From assembly GCF_004104355.1 (NCBI RefSeq), contig NZ_RJLM01000002.1:125168-189167 (forward strand): a stretch of DNA of 64,000 nt, read 5' to 3'. The notes under the pieces were generated by a model, which searched no databases, was not told where the DNA came from, and saw nothing but the letters and a program-made list of their open reading frames with translations. Shown piece by piece: positions 34,877 through 45,569 of this stretch. The stretch comes from Photobacterium chitinilyticum (GTDB taxonomy: Bacteria; Pseudomonadota; Gammaproteobacteria; Enterobacterales; Vibrionaceae). The translations under genes and the position numbers were made by a program. Positions within the stretch are counted from its first letter, which is position 1. Every line of letters begins with the position of its first letter.

Positions 34877-35920
34877 ATGACGGAAAGTTTATTTCAACCA
34901 TTTGTACTTAACGCTACGCTTACACTCGACAACCGCATTTTAATGGCACCACTAACACGCTGTATGGCCGACGATAATCTGGTTCCGACCCAGGCTATGG
35001 CTGACTATTACGCTCGAAGGGCTGATACCGGATTAATTATTTCTGAAGCAGCCATTATCCGTCCCGATGGTCAGGGTTATCCCAATACCCCAGGTCTTTT
35101 CTCGGCAGAACAAATTGCTGGTTGGCAGAACGTAACAAGTGCCGTGCATGCAAAAGGCGGGAAGATTTTCGCTCAACTTTGGCATACCGGCCGAGTCGCT
35201 CATTCTCACTTCTTCGGCGGCGAATACGCACTAGCACCCTCAGCGAAAAAAGTCAATGGCAGTGTGCCGCGTATGCGTGAACTAACTTACACGGTACCGA
35301 AACCAGCAACAGCTGAAGAAATCGAACAGTTAGTTGCTGATTACGCACTAGCAGCAGAAAATGCGATCAAAGCCGGTTTTGATGGTGTGGAAATCCATGG
35401 CGCCAACGGCTATCTGATCGATCAGTTCCTGCACTACAGCAGTAACGACCGTGAAGATGAGTTCGGTAGTACGCCTGAAAATATGACTCGTTTCCCGCTT
35501 GCCGTTGTTGATGCCGTCGCCAGCCAAATTGGTACAGATCGGACAGCGCTGCGCGTTTCACCTGGCGCATATTTTAATATTGAAGGTGATAAGCGCGATC
35601 GCCAGGTATTCGATCACTTCCTTGCTGAGCTGGAACAGCGTGAACTCGCCTTCCTGCATATCGGTATTTTCGATGACAGCATGGAGTTTGACTACCTAGG
35701 AGGAACCGCCTCCAACTACGTTCGTAGTCGATACTCAAAAACCTTGGTGGGTGTGGGTAGCTATACCGCAGAAACAGGTAGCGAGGCTATCCATAACGAT
35801 AAGTTTGACCTGCTGGCGATAGGCAGACCACTGATTGCCAATCCGGACTACGTCGAGAAAGTGAAGAAGGGCGTAGCGCTGGTTGAATATTCCGATACAA
35901 TGCTCGCCGAGTTAGTGTAA
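34877..35920 (+). CDS. Old yellow enzyme, NemA-like alkene reductase
   Basis: A 347-residue FMN-dependent ene-reductase with the full TIM-barrel set: RILMAPLTRCMA, LIISEAAIIRPDGQGY, FAQLWHTGRVAH, the substrate-binding HGANGYLIDQFLH followed by NDREDEFGS, and LLAIGRPLIANPDYVEK. It reduces activated alkenes such as N-ethylmaleimide, nitroesters and quinones with NADPH. A GAGG in the leader precedes the ATG. Divergent from the TetR-family gene, with the operator array just upstream, so likely electrophile-inducible. E. coli NemA is the closest named functional model. Confidence 0.88.
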   Translation: MTESLFQPFVLNATLTLDNRILMAPLTRCMADDNLVPTQAMADYYARRADTGLIISEAAIIRPDGQGYPNTPGLFSAEQIAGWQNVTSAVHAKGGKIFAQLWHTGRVAHSHFFGGEYALAPSAKKVNGSVPRMRELTYTVPKPATAEEIEQLVADYALAAENAIKAGFDGVEIHGANGYLIDQFLHYSSNDREDEFGSTPENMTRFPLAVVDAVASQIGTDRTALRVSPGAYFNIEGDKRDRQVFDHFLAELEQRELAFLHIGIFDDSMEFDYLGGTASNYVRSRYSKTLVGVGSYTAETGSEAIHNDKFDLLAIGRPLIANPDYVEKVKKGVALVEYSDTMLAELV

Positions 35921-35941
35921 CTCTCCCCCTTTACCAGAATG

Positions 35942-35966
35942 ACGGAGAGGCCCCTTGCCTCTCCGT
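35942..35966. terminator. Hairpin after the OYE gene
   Basis: ACGGAGAGGC and GCCTCTCCGT form a perfect 10-bp stem with a five-base loop, 21 bases after the stop. A T-run is missing, so its strength as an intrinsic terminator is uncertain. Confidence 0.5.
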
Positions 35967-36419
35967 TACTACACCTCATTAACCCATTAGCCTCAAGTTG
36001 CTCATTCTTGCAATGTAGTGGCATAGCCAAATTCTCCCAGATAACCTCCTATCCCGTTTAGGCATCTTGCAACTAAGGAAAATCGAGATCTTTACCACAG
36101 AACATATGCACACAATCGAATAGAGTAGGCGTAACATCTTGCAAGATAAAACAATTTAAGGCTCTTTATACAAGTAATCATTAAATGAAGCCAAGAGTGT
36201 GCTGCTATTCGCTACAAGCAACTATGTCTATTCGCCATTACCTCCAGAGTAATACGACAAGTCCACTTTCGTTTGCAACTCTAGAGCAATAGCAAACATA
36301 AATTGGTTTTTATCTCACTGATTATATTTTAATGAATACTGAGAAACGTATTTCTACGTTTGTAACATGGCTTTATTGCGTTAATTGCCAGTAACACTTT
36401 CTGCTCAGGATTTTGAACA
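35967..36419. other. Gene-free stretch before the chemoreceptor
   Basis: About 450 bases with no credible ORF and no obvious repeat. The right end is AT-rich and contains AGGATTTTGAACA just before the chemoreceptor ATG. The promoter should lie within the last 150 bases. Confidence 0.4.
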
Positions 36420-38291
36420 ATGAAGTTTTCTCATAAACTGGTTATTTCAAGTACATTAATTGCAACCGGTGCCATTGCGGCTTTGTCAGCCGTTCTGTAT
36501 TTCAACTCATACAAAGATATTACTACCAATGTCACCCACCAAATGGAAACTGACTCCGTCTCTATGGCAAACCACATAGGTACCTGGTTACAGGGGAAGG
36601 AAAAGCAGATAAGAATGCTTCGTCAGAGTATTTCACAAGCAACCAATGATGAGGGTATACAAAATCTTATCGACCTACCACTTCTCAAGCAGGAGTTTTC
36701 TGTTACCTATGTCGGCCTCGAAGATCGGCCAAACCTTATTATTAACTACCCTTTCAATAAAAAGGATTACGATGCCCGAAAGCGTTCTTGGTACAAGGAA
36801 GCGAGGGCGAAAGGTGACATTAACATCAAGAAACCCTACCTCGACACCAAAACCCAAAAACTGATGTTTGCAATAGGTGCGCCGATTGCCGACTCCCGTG
36901 GTATTCAAGGTGTGGTAAACGGAAAAATTGAATTAGATGCATTACTTGCGATCCTCAATCACCACTCTTTAGGTAATAGTGGTTATGCCTATCTTGTGGG
37001 AGATGACGGTATTATCATCAGCCACCCAGATCAGAGCTATAATGGCAAACCGCTTTCTGCACTCTTCGCGCAAACACCGACAATGGGAAACAAACTCCAA
37101 GTAGCCCAAATTAGCAGTGAAGATAAACTGCTCTCTTTTGCACCAGTCAATATTAAGGGGGCAGGCTGGAAAGTTGGCCTGGTAATGGACTCATCAACAG
37201 CCTACGCATCCATCAGCCATATGAGGAGTCTCATTATCGGCTTTATGCTTGGAACAGCCGTTCTCTGTTTCTTTTTCTACCAACTGATCATTGCTCGGCT
37301 TCTCAAGCCCATGCAATTAATCAGCGATGCCATGCGTCAAATCGCCAGTGGCAAAGCAAATCTCGGCCAGCGCATTAATACTAGCAGCGGCGATGAGTTT
37401 CAAGATTTAGCCGATGACTTCAACCACTTTATGGGTTCACTCCAGAACCTGGTTGGCGAAATTCAGACTATCGGAAACAACTTGCTAGATACCAGCCTTG
37501 CAGCCAAAACGACAGCGGGTGATGCCGCCAGCCATACTTCGAATCAACGCCAAGAAATTGATCAGCTCGCAGCCTCTATCAATGAGATGGCAACAACCTC
37601 TAACGATGTTGCCGAAAATGCCCAGCAGGTGGCACATTATACCGAAGATGCCAACAAAGCCGTTTGTGAAGGCAGTAATATGGTGCAAAACACCGCTGTC
37701 GCTATCAACGTATTGTCTGAACAGCTTGAGCAGGCACGGCAGACCGTTAATGTTCTCGCAGAGCATAGTGAGGGGATCGAATCAATCACTAGTGTTATCA
37801 GTGCTATTGCCGATCAAACCAACCTATTGGCACTGAATGCGGCCATTGAAGCAGCCAGAGCCGGAGAACAAGGCAGAGGCTTTGCGGTCGTGGCCGACGA
37901 AGTTCGCAGCCTCGCATCCCGCACCCAAGATGCCACCAGCGAAATTAACACCATGATTGGCATACTTCGCGAAAAAACCAACGAGACGGTAAACGTGATT
38001 GAAACCAGCCGTAAAGGTGCTCAAAAGACCGTTGAAGAGGCAGAGCTAGCCAGAGATTCTCTAAGTAAGATCAACAGTTCAATTGAACAAATCTCGGGTA
38101 TGACACTACAAATAGCCAGTGCTGCAGAGCAACAAAGCTCTACAACCGAAGAAATAAGCCGAAACTCTGAAGCGCTCCTGGCTGCTACCGCCTCACTCAA
38201 CCAGAGTGCATCCGACACACATAACATGAGTGAATCTCTGCAGGAGCAATCACAACAGCAGCAGGTACTGCTCGGCCAGTTTAGCCACTAG
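36420..38291 (+). CDS. Methyl-accepting chemotaxis protein with a dCache-type sensor
   Basis: A 623-residue receptor. TM1 lies at about residues 8-28, followed by a periplasmic sensor (about 30-270) with dCache features such as KRSWYKEAR and [16 protein letters not shown]2 is at about 275-297, followed by HAMP ([17 protein letters not shown]) and the long cytoplasmic coiled-coil. The hairpin tip contains [18 protein letters not shown] and [14 protein letters not shown], the CheA/CheW contact region. The YxxxD/W-R pattern of many amino-acid-binding dCache domains is partly visible, but the ligand is unpredicted. Monocistronic, with a terminator after it. Confidence 0.88.
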   Translation: MKFSHKLVISSTLIATGAIAALSAVLYFNSYKDITTNVTHQMETDSVSMANHIGTWLQGKEKQIRMLRQSISQATNDEGIQNLIDLPLLKQEFSVTYVGLEDRPNLIINYPFNKKDYDARKRSWYKEARAKGDINIKKPYLDTKTQKLMFAIGAPIADSRGIQGVVNGKIELDALLAILNHHSLGNSGYAYLVGDDGIIISHPDQSYNGKPLSALFAQTPTMGNKLQVAQISSEDKLLSFAPVNIKGAGWKVGLVMDSSTAYASISHMRSLIIGFMLGTAVLCFFFYQLIIARLLKPMQLISDAMRQIASGKANLGQRINTSSGDEFQDLADDFNHFMGSLQNLVGEIQTIGNNLLDTSLAAKTTAGDAASHTSNQRQEIDQLAASINEMATTSNDVAENAQQVAHYTEDANKAVCEGSNMVQNTAVAINVLSEQLEQARQTVNVLAEHSEGIESITSVISAIADQTNLLALNAAIEAARAGEQGRGFAVVADEVRSLASRTQDATSEINTMIGILREKTNETVNVIETSRKGAQKTVEEAELARDSLSKINSSIEQISGMTLQIASAAEQQSSTTEEISRNSEALLAATASLNQSASDTHNMSESLQEQSQQQQVLLGQFSH

Positions 38292-38350
38292 AGGCATACC
38301 TAACTACATACCTTAGGACAACCAAGTCACATCCGAACACCTCAACACAG

Positions 38351-38380
38351 CAAGGGTGGGAAGTCTCACCCTTGTTCCTC
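38351..38380 (+). terminator. Terminator of the chemoreceptor gene
   Basis: CAAGGGTG pairs with CACCCTTG; allowing a G-T wobble the stem extends to about 11 bp. It is followed by TTCCTCCT, only partly T-rich. Confidence 0.6.
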
Positions 38381-38558
38381 CTACAGCAACACCTACAACA
38401 AGACCAAGCAGCTATTGCTCGATACTGGGAGTAGCTAAAGCTCTGCTATGCTTTGAAAAGTGTCCGACTGTTTCGCAGAACCTTTTTTCAGCCGTACTTT
38501 TTTAAGTAATGTTTTTCGGTAGCCGTTATTCAACGATAGTTTTTGCAGGGGATCTCGT

Positions 38559-39008
38559 ATGGAACAATCACCAGACAAAATCATGACCCGGCTTGCTTAC
38601 CTCGGACTCCTGCCATTTGTTATCAGCCTTGTTTGCATCTGGACCGATAAAACCTTATTTGGCCTAAGTGCCCAAAAAGTATTTATTGCCTACAGCGCGG
38701 TGATATTGAGTTTTCTTGCCGGGATCCTATGGGGAAATGCGATTGATCACATCAAACATAAGCTCAGCCGCAATGCACTGATCCTCAGTATTCTGTTCTC
38801 TCTCATTGCATGGGGCGTACTGCTTCACTCTCCCGAGAGCTATGTGGCTTCTATACTGGTGCTGTTGTTTGGGTTTGTGGCAGTATGGTTTGCCGAAATG
38901 AAGATCCGCCAAATAGAAAAAGAAGGGAAACCTGAAGGCTACCAACCAATGCGCAACAGGCTGACTGGACTCGTGGCCCTGATACACCTAGTGGCTTTGG
39001 CTAGCTGA
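38559..39008 (+). CDS. DUF3429 family inner-membrane protein
   Basis: A 149-residue protein with four or five hydrophobic helices. The pattern LAYLGLLPFVISLV at the start, AYSAVILSFLAGILWGNAI in the middle and KEGKPEGYQPMRNRLTGLV near the end matches DUF3429, an uncharacterised family common in marine gamma-proteobacteria. Function is not known. It has its own terminator and appears monocistronic. Confidence 0.8.
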   Translation: MEQSPDKIMTRLAYLGLLPFVISLVCIWTDKTLFGLSAQKVFIAYSAVILSFLAGILWGNAIDHIKHKLSRNALILSILFSLIAWGVLLHSPESYVASILVLLFGFVAVWFAEMKIRQIEKEGKPEGYQPMRNRLTGLVALIHLVALAS

Positions 39009-39039
39009 CAGATTTAGGTGATTTGGTTGGGGGAGAGTT

Positions 39040-39071
39040 AGAGGTTCGCGCATAGCGCAAACCTCTTTTCA
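39040..39071 (+). terminator. Terminator of the DUF3429 gene
   Basis: AGAGGTTCGCGC pairs with GCGCAAACCTCT (one mismatch) around loop ATA, followed by TTTTC. Confidence 0.7.
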
Positions 39072-39089
39072 TATGTTACGAGGGATAGA

Positions 39090-39584
39090 CTAACTGGCAA
39101 TCAATTTAAATCGGATCACTTCAAGGGTTTGGGGATGGATAACATGAACCTCTGTTTCCGTGTACTGCTTCACCACAATATGACCACTTTTAGGGAGGAC
39201 CTTTTTTGCCGAGCCGACCACATGATGGGCCTTGAAGGCTTGGCCTGTAATATTCAGCACACCCGTTAACGCTCCTTCAGAGTCATCATTGGCGTTAGGG
39301 TTAACCGAAAGAATGAACCCGCCCTTCTCATTGACCTTCAAGATAAAGTGATAGTCTTTGCCGCTATACCCCTCCCAAGTGCCCACAGGCATAGGAATGT
39401 TGTCCAAGCTCGAATAATGGAGATACAAGTTTCTATGCTCTTCGCTTTCGGGTTGGTACTTAGCCGTCACAAACTTGTATTTAGGCCCTTCATTATCCTG
39501 CTCTGGCGCACTTTGTAAGATAAAAAAGCCAGCCACTGCCAACAAAGCGATAGCGATTAAAAATTGAAAAAAGCGAATCACCAC
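39090..39584 (-). CDS. Hypothetical single-anchor membrane protein
   Basis: A 164-residue protein with one N-terminal hydrophobic segment (about residues 3-24) and a soluble, probably periplasmic part. The latter looks beta-rich (KDYHFILKVNEKGGFILSV, AKKVLPKSGHIVVKQYTE and VHVIHPQTLEVIRFKLI), suggesting a small barrel. No family is recognised. The start is GTG; two consecutive GTG codons exist, with AAGGA four to seven bases upstream. Convergent with the DUF3429 gene across a shared terminator region. Confidence 0.65.
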   Translation of the reverse strand: MVIRFFQFLIAIALLAVAGFFILQSAPEQDNEGPKYKFVTAKYQPESEEHRNLYLHYSSLDNIPMPVGTWEGYSGKDYHFILKVNEKGGFILSVNPNANDDSEGALTGVLNITGQAFKAHHVVGSAKKVLPKSGHIVVKQYTETEVHVIHPQTLEVIRFKLIAS

Positions 39585-40030
39585 AGTTCCTTTTGATACC
39601 CGTTCAATACAGCAGATCGTGGATCACCATCCACAATGGCGTTACTGGTATTACTTCGGTTAAATAATAAACTTCTTTAGCCAGATAGCAAAAATACGCT
39701 TCCCAACTAGCTTCCAAAAACCAGCATAGAGTGCCATATCATTGCTACTGATAGATATATGCAACCCCTATTAATAATCGAAAGACTGTGCCGCGTATCA
39801 CTAATCACCATTTAAAATAAGCACTTCCTGCCATGTTTTCTATGCTTAATAAACTAAATAATTTGCCTGATGCACGAAGCTCATAAGTAACAGAACTCTC
39901 ATTTCGACAATATAGATGTAACGACATGTGAATAAATTGATCTTAATCATGAAGATAAATTAAAAGATACATCTAAAATACCACATTATACATAGCCACT
40001 TGAGCAACACGATTGCACGGGAGTTCGTTG
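39585..40030. other. Gene-free stretch upstream of nosR
   Basis: About 445 bases with no credible ORF. It holds an FNR/NnrR-type box at 39937-39950 and is otherwise AT-rich; the left end would carry the promoter of the leftward hypothetical gene. Confidence 0.55.
39937..39950. promoter_or_regulatory. FNR/NnrR-type operator upstream of nosR
   Basis: TTGATCTTAATCAT matches the FNR/DNR consensus TTGAT-N4-ATCAA at nine of ten conserved positions. It lies 81 bases before the nosR start, the usual place for an activator site, fitting anaerobic or nitric-oxide-responsive control of the nos operon. Confidence 0.75.
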
Positions 40031-42163
40031 GTGAAAGCAATCAGTCTATTTAACATCGCAATATTACGTGTGATCTTGTTCATCTCGCTCTTTGTGGGGG
40101 GAATATCACCCGCGAGTGCACTGTTTGTCAGTCCACCTAAAGATCCAATGCCCCTGATCAAAGAAACCTTCCCTAACGCAACCAATATCGATGACAAACA
40201 GGGAGACCCCCCGGTCTGGCGTATCTATAACGATCAGGACATCATAGGCTATGCCTTTGAAACTAATGATATAGCTAAAATTCCGGCCTACTCGGGTGAA
40301 CCGGTCAATATGTTGGTTGCTATCGACCCTCAGGGAAACTACCTGACAACAAAGGTACTCGAGCATCATGAACCCATTATTTTGGCCGGTATTCCGGAAC
40401 AAAAACTATGGCGATTTGCCGATCAGTACACCGGACTGTCAGTAAAGGACAGGATCAAGGTCGGTGGTAATAGAAATGAAGGATATGTTGCGGTTGATGG
40501 CCTGTCTGGGGCAACGGTAACCGTTATGGTCATGAATGTGGCCGTAACCAAGGCGGCAACAAAGGTGGCCCAGGCTCTGGGGATTGTTAAGAAGCAACAA
40601 AGCATTATTCAACCTCCATCCACCATCCTACAAGACCAATTTGAAAAAGCAGACTGGCTCCAGCTCACTGGTGACGGTTCAATCCGTAAACTCTACCTTA
40701 CCAATGAGAAAATAGATGAAGCTTTTGTCGGCACTGATGCCGAACATATTGATAACGCTCCGGCTGATGAAAAGCAGGACATGTTCGCCGAGATCTACTT
40801 TGCCTTAGCCGACGTCCCCACCATCGGGCGCAACCTGTTCGGCGATGCTGACTACGAGTGGTTAACGTCAGCTCTCAAACCAGGAGAACACCTGGTTGCC
40901 GTACTGGGCAACGGTTATTCGTTCAAGGGCTCGGGTTATGTTCGCGGCGGGATATTCGATCGTATACAAATCCATCAAGGTGAGAACGAAGTTTCGTTTC
41001 GCGATCTCGACCACAACCGTATTACCGATCTCTATATCAATGGCGCACCGTCGTTCAAAGAAATGTCTGTCTTTAGGGTACAGGCTCACCATGAACTGGA
41101 TCCGGGAGCCAGCTGGCAACTCGAGCTACTGGTAAGACGACAAACCGGTCCGGTCGACAGCCTTTTTACCAGCTTCAAAGGCAGCTACGACATGCTGGAA
41201 AAATATGTCGATACGCCACCTGCAATTGTCCCCGAACCTGAATTATCACTCACCCAGCAGGTATGGAAAGAACGTCAGGTCGAAGTCGTAATACTCCTCA
41301 TTTTATTGGCTGTCTTGTTAATGATCCTGTTCTTCCAGGACATACTGGTTCGCCACCCAACCTTTGTCCACAACCTGCGTCATGGCTTCCTGGCGGTCAC
41401 GGTGGTATTCATTGGCTGGGCTTGGAGCGGACAGCTGTCGGTAGTCAATGTGTTCACCTTCTTGCATTCGCTCATGAGTGACTTCTCGTGGGATCTCTTC
41501 CTGCTCGATCCGATAATCTTCACCCTGTGGTGTGCCGCCGCCGTTACCATTCTGCTGTGGGGACGCGCTGTTTATTGTGGCTGGTTATGTCCGTTCGGGG
41601 CACTGCAGGAGCTAGTCAACCAATTTGCCCGTCACTTCAAAATACCCCAATTTGAATTGCCGTATGCGGTTCATGAACGCCTGTGGGCAATCAAGTACCT
41701 AATCCTGCTGGTACTGTTCGGTATTTCTCTCGACTCGCTGGCACTGGCTGAGCAGTTTGCAGAAATCGAACCGTTTAAGACAACCTTCTTGCTGAAATTT
41801 GACCGGGAGTGGCCGTTCATTGCCTGGGCCGTATTCCTGATTCTGATAAACCTAATAAACCGCAAGCCCTTCTGTCGCTATTTGTGTCCGCTAGGTGCGG
41901 CCTTGTCGGTAACTAACAATATGCGTCTGTTCAGCTGGCTTAAACGCCGCCCTGACTGCGGCACACCTTGTAAAACCTGTGCGAAAGAATGCGAAATACA
42001 GGCCATCCAGCCCGATGGTGTGATCAACATGCGTGAATGCCATTACTGCCTGGATTGCCAAATCACCTATTACAACGATGAAAAATGTCCGCCACTGAAA
42101 AAACTCGCGCGCAAGAAACGCCGGGGCTCGGAACTGGATATCCCTGTCGTTGTTACCGAATAA
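40031..42163 (+). CDS. nosR: NosR, membrane flavo/iron-sulfur protein of N2O respiration
   Basis: A 710-residue protein. Signal/TM at the N-terminus, then a periplasmic FMN-binding domain (about 60-200) containing GLSGATVTVMVMN, the flavinylation-type D/SGATxT motif. Transmembrane helices follow (about 410-640), with polyferredoxin-like CGWLCPFGALQ and CRYLCPLGAAL. The C-terminus has two 4Fe-4S sites, CGTPCKTCAKEC and CHYCLDCQITYYNDEKCPPL. NosR is needed for nosZ expression and electron delivery to N2O reductase. GTG 40031 is chosen because GGGAG lies seven bases upstream and the signal then begins normally. Confidence 0.93.
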   Translation: MKAISLFNIAILRVILFISLFVGGISPASALFVSPPKDPMPLIKETFPNATNIDDKQGDPPVWRIYNDQDIIGYAFETNDIAKIPAYSGEPVNMLVAIDPQGNYLTTKVLEHHEPIILAGIPEQKLWRFADQYTGLSVKDRIKVGGNRNEGYVAVDGLSGATVTVMVMNVAVTKAATKVAQALGIVKKQQSIIQPPSTILQDQFEKADWLQLTGDGSIRKLYLTNEKIDEAFVGTDAEHIDNAPADEKQDMFAEIYFALADVPTIGRNLFGDADYEWLTSALKPGEHLVAVLGNGYSFKGSGYVRGGIFDRIQIHQGENEVSFRDLDHNRITDLYINGAPSFKEMSVFRVQAHHELDPGASWQLELLVRRQTGPVDSLFTSFKGSYDMLEKYVDTPPAIVPEPELSLTQQVWKERQVEVVILLILLAVLLMILFFQDILVRHPTFVHNLRHGFLAVTVVFIGWAWSGQLSVVNVFTFLHSLMSDFSWDLFLLDPIIFTLWCAAAVTILLWGRAVYCGWLCPFGALQELVNQFARHFKIPQFELPYAVHERLWAIKYLILLVLFGISLDSLALAEQFAEIEPFKTTFLLKFDREWPFIAWAVFLILINLINRKPFCRYLCPLGAALSVTNNMRLFSWLKRRPDCGTPCKTCAKECEIQAIQPDGVINMRECHYCLDCQITYYNDEKCPPLKKLARKKRRGSELDIPVVVTE

Positions 42164-42261
42164 AGAGGAAATACGAGCAAAAAACAGAACATCGAATGTA
42201 TATGACCCTACAACTATAAATAACCGTGGCGCGTAGATAATAACGGTATGGAGAGCCAACC

Positions 42262-44166
42262 ATGAGCGACAACAAGAACAATGATCTGATAGAGCAATCT
42301 AACCAAGACACATTGCCTAACGAAGAACGACGTAAATTTTTCGGTAAAACCGCCGCTATCGGTCTAGGTGCGGCGGTTGCCCCAATGTCTGCAGCAATGT
42401 TTGCCTCGATGGCACAAGCCAAGGCAGCAGAAGCGGCTAACAGCCCGTTTGTTCACCCGGGCGATCTGGATGAATACTATGGATTCTGGAGTGGTGGCCA
42501 TTCCGGTGAAGTACGTATTATGGGTTTGCCATCAATGCGTGAATTAATGCGTATCCCTGTATTTAACATTGATAGTGCAACCGGATGGGGCCTTACCAAC
42601 GAAAGTAAACGTGTTAAAGGCGACAGTGCGGATGTGCTGGCGGGAGATTCACACCACCCTCATATGAGCATGACGGACGGTCGATACAACGGTAAATACG
42701 TTTTTATTAACGACAAGGCCAACAGCCGCGTAGCCCGTATCCGCTGTAATGTAATGAAAACAGATAAGATGCTGACCGTCCCGAATGTCCAGGCTATCCA
42801 CGGCCTGCGGGTACAGAAAGCGCCTGAAACCAAGTACGTGATCTGTAACGGTGAGTTCGAAATTCCGATGGACAATAACGGCAAGTCGACACTGGAAGAT
42901 GTCAGCACTTACCGCTCACTGTTCAACATCATTGATGCCGAGAAGATGGAAGTCGCTTTCCAGGTAATGGTTGACGGCAACCTCGACAACACGGATGCTG
43001 ATTACGACGGTAAATACTTCGCCTCGACGTGTTATAACTCTGAAATGGGTATGACGCTGGGCGAGATGATCACCGCCGAACGTGACCATGTGGTTGTATT
43101 CAATCTGGCGCGTTGTGAAGCGGCATTAAAAGCCGGCGAGTTCAAAACTTACAACGGTAACGATGTGCCCGTTCTTGATGGCCGCAAAGGCTCCGAGCTT
43201 ACCCGCTACATTCCGGTTCCGAAATCACCGCATGGCCTGAATACATCGTCAGATGGTAAGTATTTTGTAGCCAACGGCAAGCTATCGCCAACAGTATCGG
43301 TTATTGCTATCAATAAACTTGATGATCTGTTCAGTGATAAAATCAAGCCGCGTGACACAATCGTCGCAGAGCCGGAACTGGGCCTCGGTCCTCTTCATAC
43401 CGCCTTTGACAACCGCGGCAACGCCTATACCACCCTGTTCCTTGATAGCCAGATTGCCAAGTGGAACGTCGAAGACGCCATCAAGGCCTACAACGGCGAA
43501 AAAGTAAACTATATCCGCCAGAAACTGGATGTGCACTATCAGCCGGGACACAATCATACATCACAAGGTGAAACCCGTGATGCCGATGGCAAATGGTTGG
43601 TATCACTATGTAAATTCTCGAAAGACCGCTTCCTGCCGGTCGGTCCGCTACGTCCAGAAAATGACCAGCTGATTGACATTTCCGGTGACGAAATGAAGCT
43701 GGTACACGACGGACCCACTTTTGCCGAACCTCATGACTGTATAATTGTTCACCGCAGTAAGGTCAAGCCGCAGAAACTATGGACACGTGACGATCCAATC
43801 TTCGCCGAAACACTGGCTATGGCAAAAAAAGACGGTGTTGATGTCATGACCCAGAACAAGGTGATCCGAGATGGCAACAAGGTCCGAGTCTACATGACCT
43901 CCGTTGCACCGAATTTCGGGCTCACGGAATTCAAGGTCAAACTGGGTGACGAAGTGACCATGGTTGTGACCAACCTCGACATGGTGGAAGACGTAACCCA
44001 CGGTTTCTGTATGACCAACCATGGCGTGCAGATGGAAATTGGTCCGCAGGCAACGGCATCCATTACTTTCATTGCCAACAAGCCCGGGGTTCAATGGTAC
44101 TACTGTAACTGGTTCTGTCACGCACTACACATGGAGATGCGTGGTCGGATGCTAGTTGAAGCTTAA
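42262..44166 (+). CDS. nosZ: Nitrous-oxide reductase NosZ (clade I, Tat-exported)
   Basis: A 634-residue periplasmic enzyme that reduces N2O to N2. A Tat signal [10 protein letters not shown] is at about residues 22-31 and identifies clade I. The CuZ site His residues are in [39 protein letters not shown] and EPHDC. The C-terminal cupredoxin CuA motif is [12 protein letters not shown]. All key ligands seem present. GGAGA lies seven bases before the ATG. It is separated from nosR by 98 bases and followed by a strong hairpin before nosD. Confidence 0.95.
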   Translation: MSDNKNNDLIEQSNQDTLPNEERRKFFGKTAAIGLGAAVAPMSAAMFASMAQAKAAEAANSPFVHPGDLDEYYGFWSGGHSGEVRIMGLPSMRELMRIPVFNIDSATGWGLTNESKRVKGDSADVLAGDSHHPHMSMTDGRYNGKYVFINDKANSRVARIRCNVMKTDKMLTVPNVQAIHGLRVQKAPETKYVICNGEFEIPMDNNGKSTLEDVSTYRSLFNIIDAEKMEVAFQVMVDGNLDNTDADYDGKYFASTCYNSEMGMTLGEMITAERDHVVVFNLARCEAALKAGEFKTYNGNDVPVLDGRKGSELTRYIPVPKSPHGLNTSSDGKYFVANGKLSPTVSVIAINKLDDLFSDKIKPRDTIVAEPELGLGPLHTAFDNRGNAYTTLFLDSQIAKWNVEDAIKAYNGEKVNYIRQKLDVHYQPGHNHTSQGETRDADGKWLVSLCKFSKDRFLPVGPLRPENDQLIDISGDEMKLVHDGPTFAEPHDCIIVHRSKVKPQKLWTRDDPIFAETLAMAKKDGVDVMTQNKVIRDGNKVRVYMTSVAPNFGLTEFKVKLGDEVTMVVTNLDMVEDVTHGFCMTNHGVQMEIGPQATASITFIANKPGVQWYYCNWFCHALHMEMRGRMLVEA

Positions 44167-44206
44167 TCCGCTGATTCAGTTAGCATAATCCGCTAACCTG
44201 ACCGAC

Positions 44207-44231
44207 AAAGTGCCAGCAGGGCTGGCACTTT
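44207..44231 (+). terminator. Strong hairpin between nosZ and nosD
   Basis: AAAGTGCCAGC and GCTGGCACTTT form a perfect 11-bp stem with loop AGG, followed by a run of C instead of T. It may partially terminate, or protect the 3' end of the nosZ message, so that nosZ is expressed above the maturation genes. Confidence 0.65.
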
Positions 44232-44254
44232 CCCCCCAGGAAATTAAACAGCCG

Positions 44255-45559
44255 ATGATGAAACCAATAATTGCTCTGTTAGTTCTGCTCTGTTTCCAAC
44301 CCGTCGTGTTGGCCAAAACAGTGCAGGTAACGCTCAACGATAACTTGCAGGCAGTGCTGGACTCAGCCTCTGATGGCGATGTCGTCTCGCTCTCCGCTGG
44401 CGAATATAAAGGTAATTTCATTCTTCGCCATGCAATTTCCCTTACGGGTAACAACACAGCCACTATCAACGCAGGCGGACAGGGACATGCCCTACTGCTG
44501 AAAAGCTCAAACATCCTGATAGAAGATCTCACTATCATCAACTGGGGCAGCGATTTAACGGCACAAAATGCCGGTATCTACTCCGACAAAAAAGCCAACA
44601 ACCTGATCATTCGCAACAACAAACTAAAAGGTGACGGTTTCGGCATCTGGCTACAGAGCGGAAAACATATCAAAGTCGAAGGGAATGAGGTTGAAGGCAA
44701 CCCCACTCTACGCTCGGCCGACAGAGGCAACGGTATTCAGCTGTCCAAGGTTGAAGATGTTGAAGTTACCGGCAATACCGTCAGCAAAACCCGTGATGGT
44801 CTTTACATCATTGCAAGTCAGCAAAACATACTGAAAAACAATACTATGCATGACCTTCGCTACGGGATCCACTACATGTACTCCCACAGCAACCAAGTTT
44901 TGGATAACTTGGCCTACAACACCCGGGCAGGGTACGCACTGATGAGCTCGCGCAAGCTGACAGTGCGTGGCAACGAAAGCCGCGACAGCGAAGATTACGG
45001 TTTCCTGATGAACTTTATCACCTACTCCGACATCAGCCACAATCGAATTAAGAATGTCTGGACCAAACCCGAGAACAAGGTAATGGGTCGCGATGGCAAG
45101 GGGTTATTTGTCTACAACTCCGGCTATAACACCATTAGCTACAACAGTATCGATACTGCCGAGATAGGAGTTCACCTCACGGCGGGATCAGAGAACGTCA
45201 AAGTATTCGGCAACAGCTTCATCAATAATCCGGTGCAGGTGAAGTATGTCTCTAATCGCAAACAGGAATGGAGCCAAGACGGGGTAGGCAACTTCTGGAG
45301 CAACTACCTTGGCTGGGATTTAGACAATGATGGCCGCGGTGATACGCCCTTCGAGCCCAACGACGGAATAGACAAGCTTATCTGGCAATATCCGGAAGCC
45401 AAGGTATTACTTGATAGCCCGGCAATTATTATGCTCCGCTGGATACAAAAGCAATTTCCGGTACTCAAGCCTGCCGGTGTCAAAGACAGCTTCCCTCTGA
45501 TGTCGGTTCCTACGACAACAGAGAGCAAGCAACCAATTCACGACCGAGCTGCGGGGTAA
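44255..45559 (+). CDS. nosD: NosD, periplasmic copper-maturation beta-helix protein
   Basis: A 434-residue protein with a signal peptide (ends VLAKT), then a right-handed beta-helix of CASH repeats: GDGFGIWLQSGKHI, NTMHDLRYGIHYMYSH and NYLGWDLDNDGRGDTPFEPND are characteristic. NosD works with NosF and NosY to supply sulfur or copper for CuZ assembly. The ATG at 44255 is used because a signal peptide starts here; an earlier in-frame GTG at 44210 would lie in the hairpin. The gene follows the nosZ hairpin and is ten bases ahead of nosF. Confidence 0.92.
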   Translation: MMKPIIALLVLLCFQPVVLAKTVQVTLNDNLQAVLDSASDGDVVSLSAGEYKGNFILRHAISLTGNNTATINAGGQGHALLLKSSNILIEDLTIINWGSDLTAQNAGIYSDKKANNLIIRNNKLKGDGFGIWLQSGKHIKVEGNEVEGNPTLRSADRGNGIQLSKVEDVEVTGNTVSKTRDGLYIIASQQNILKNNTMHDLRYGIHYMYSHSNQVLDNLAYNTRAGYALMSSRKLTVRGNESRDSEDYGFLMNFITYSDISHNRIKNVWTKPENKVMGRDGKGLFVYNSGYNTISYNSIDTAEIGVHLTAGSENVKVFGNSFINNPVQVKYVSNRKQEWSQDGVGNFWSNYLGWDLDNDGRGDTPFEPNDGIDKLIWQYPEAKVLLDSPAIIMLRWIQKQFPVLKPAGVKDSFPLMSVPTTTESKQPIHDRAAG

Positions 45560-45569
45560 CAGCATTACT

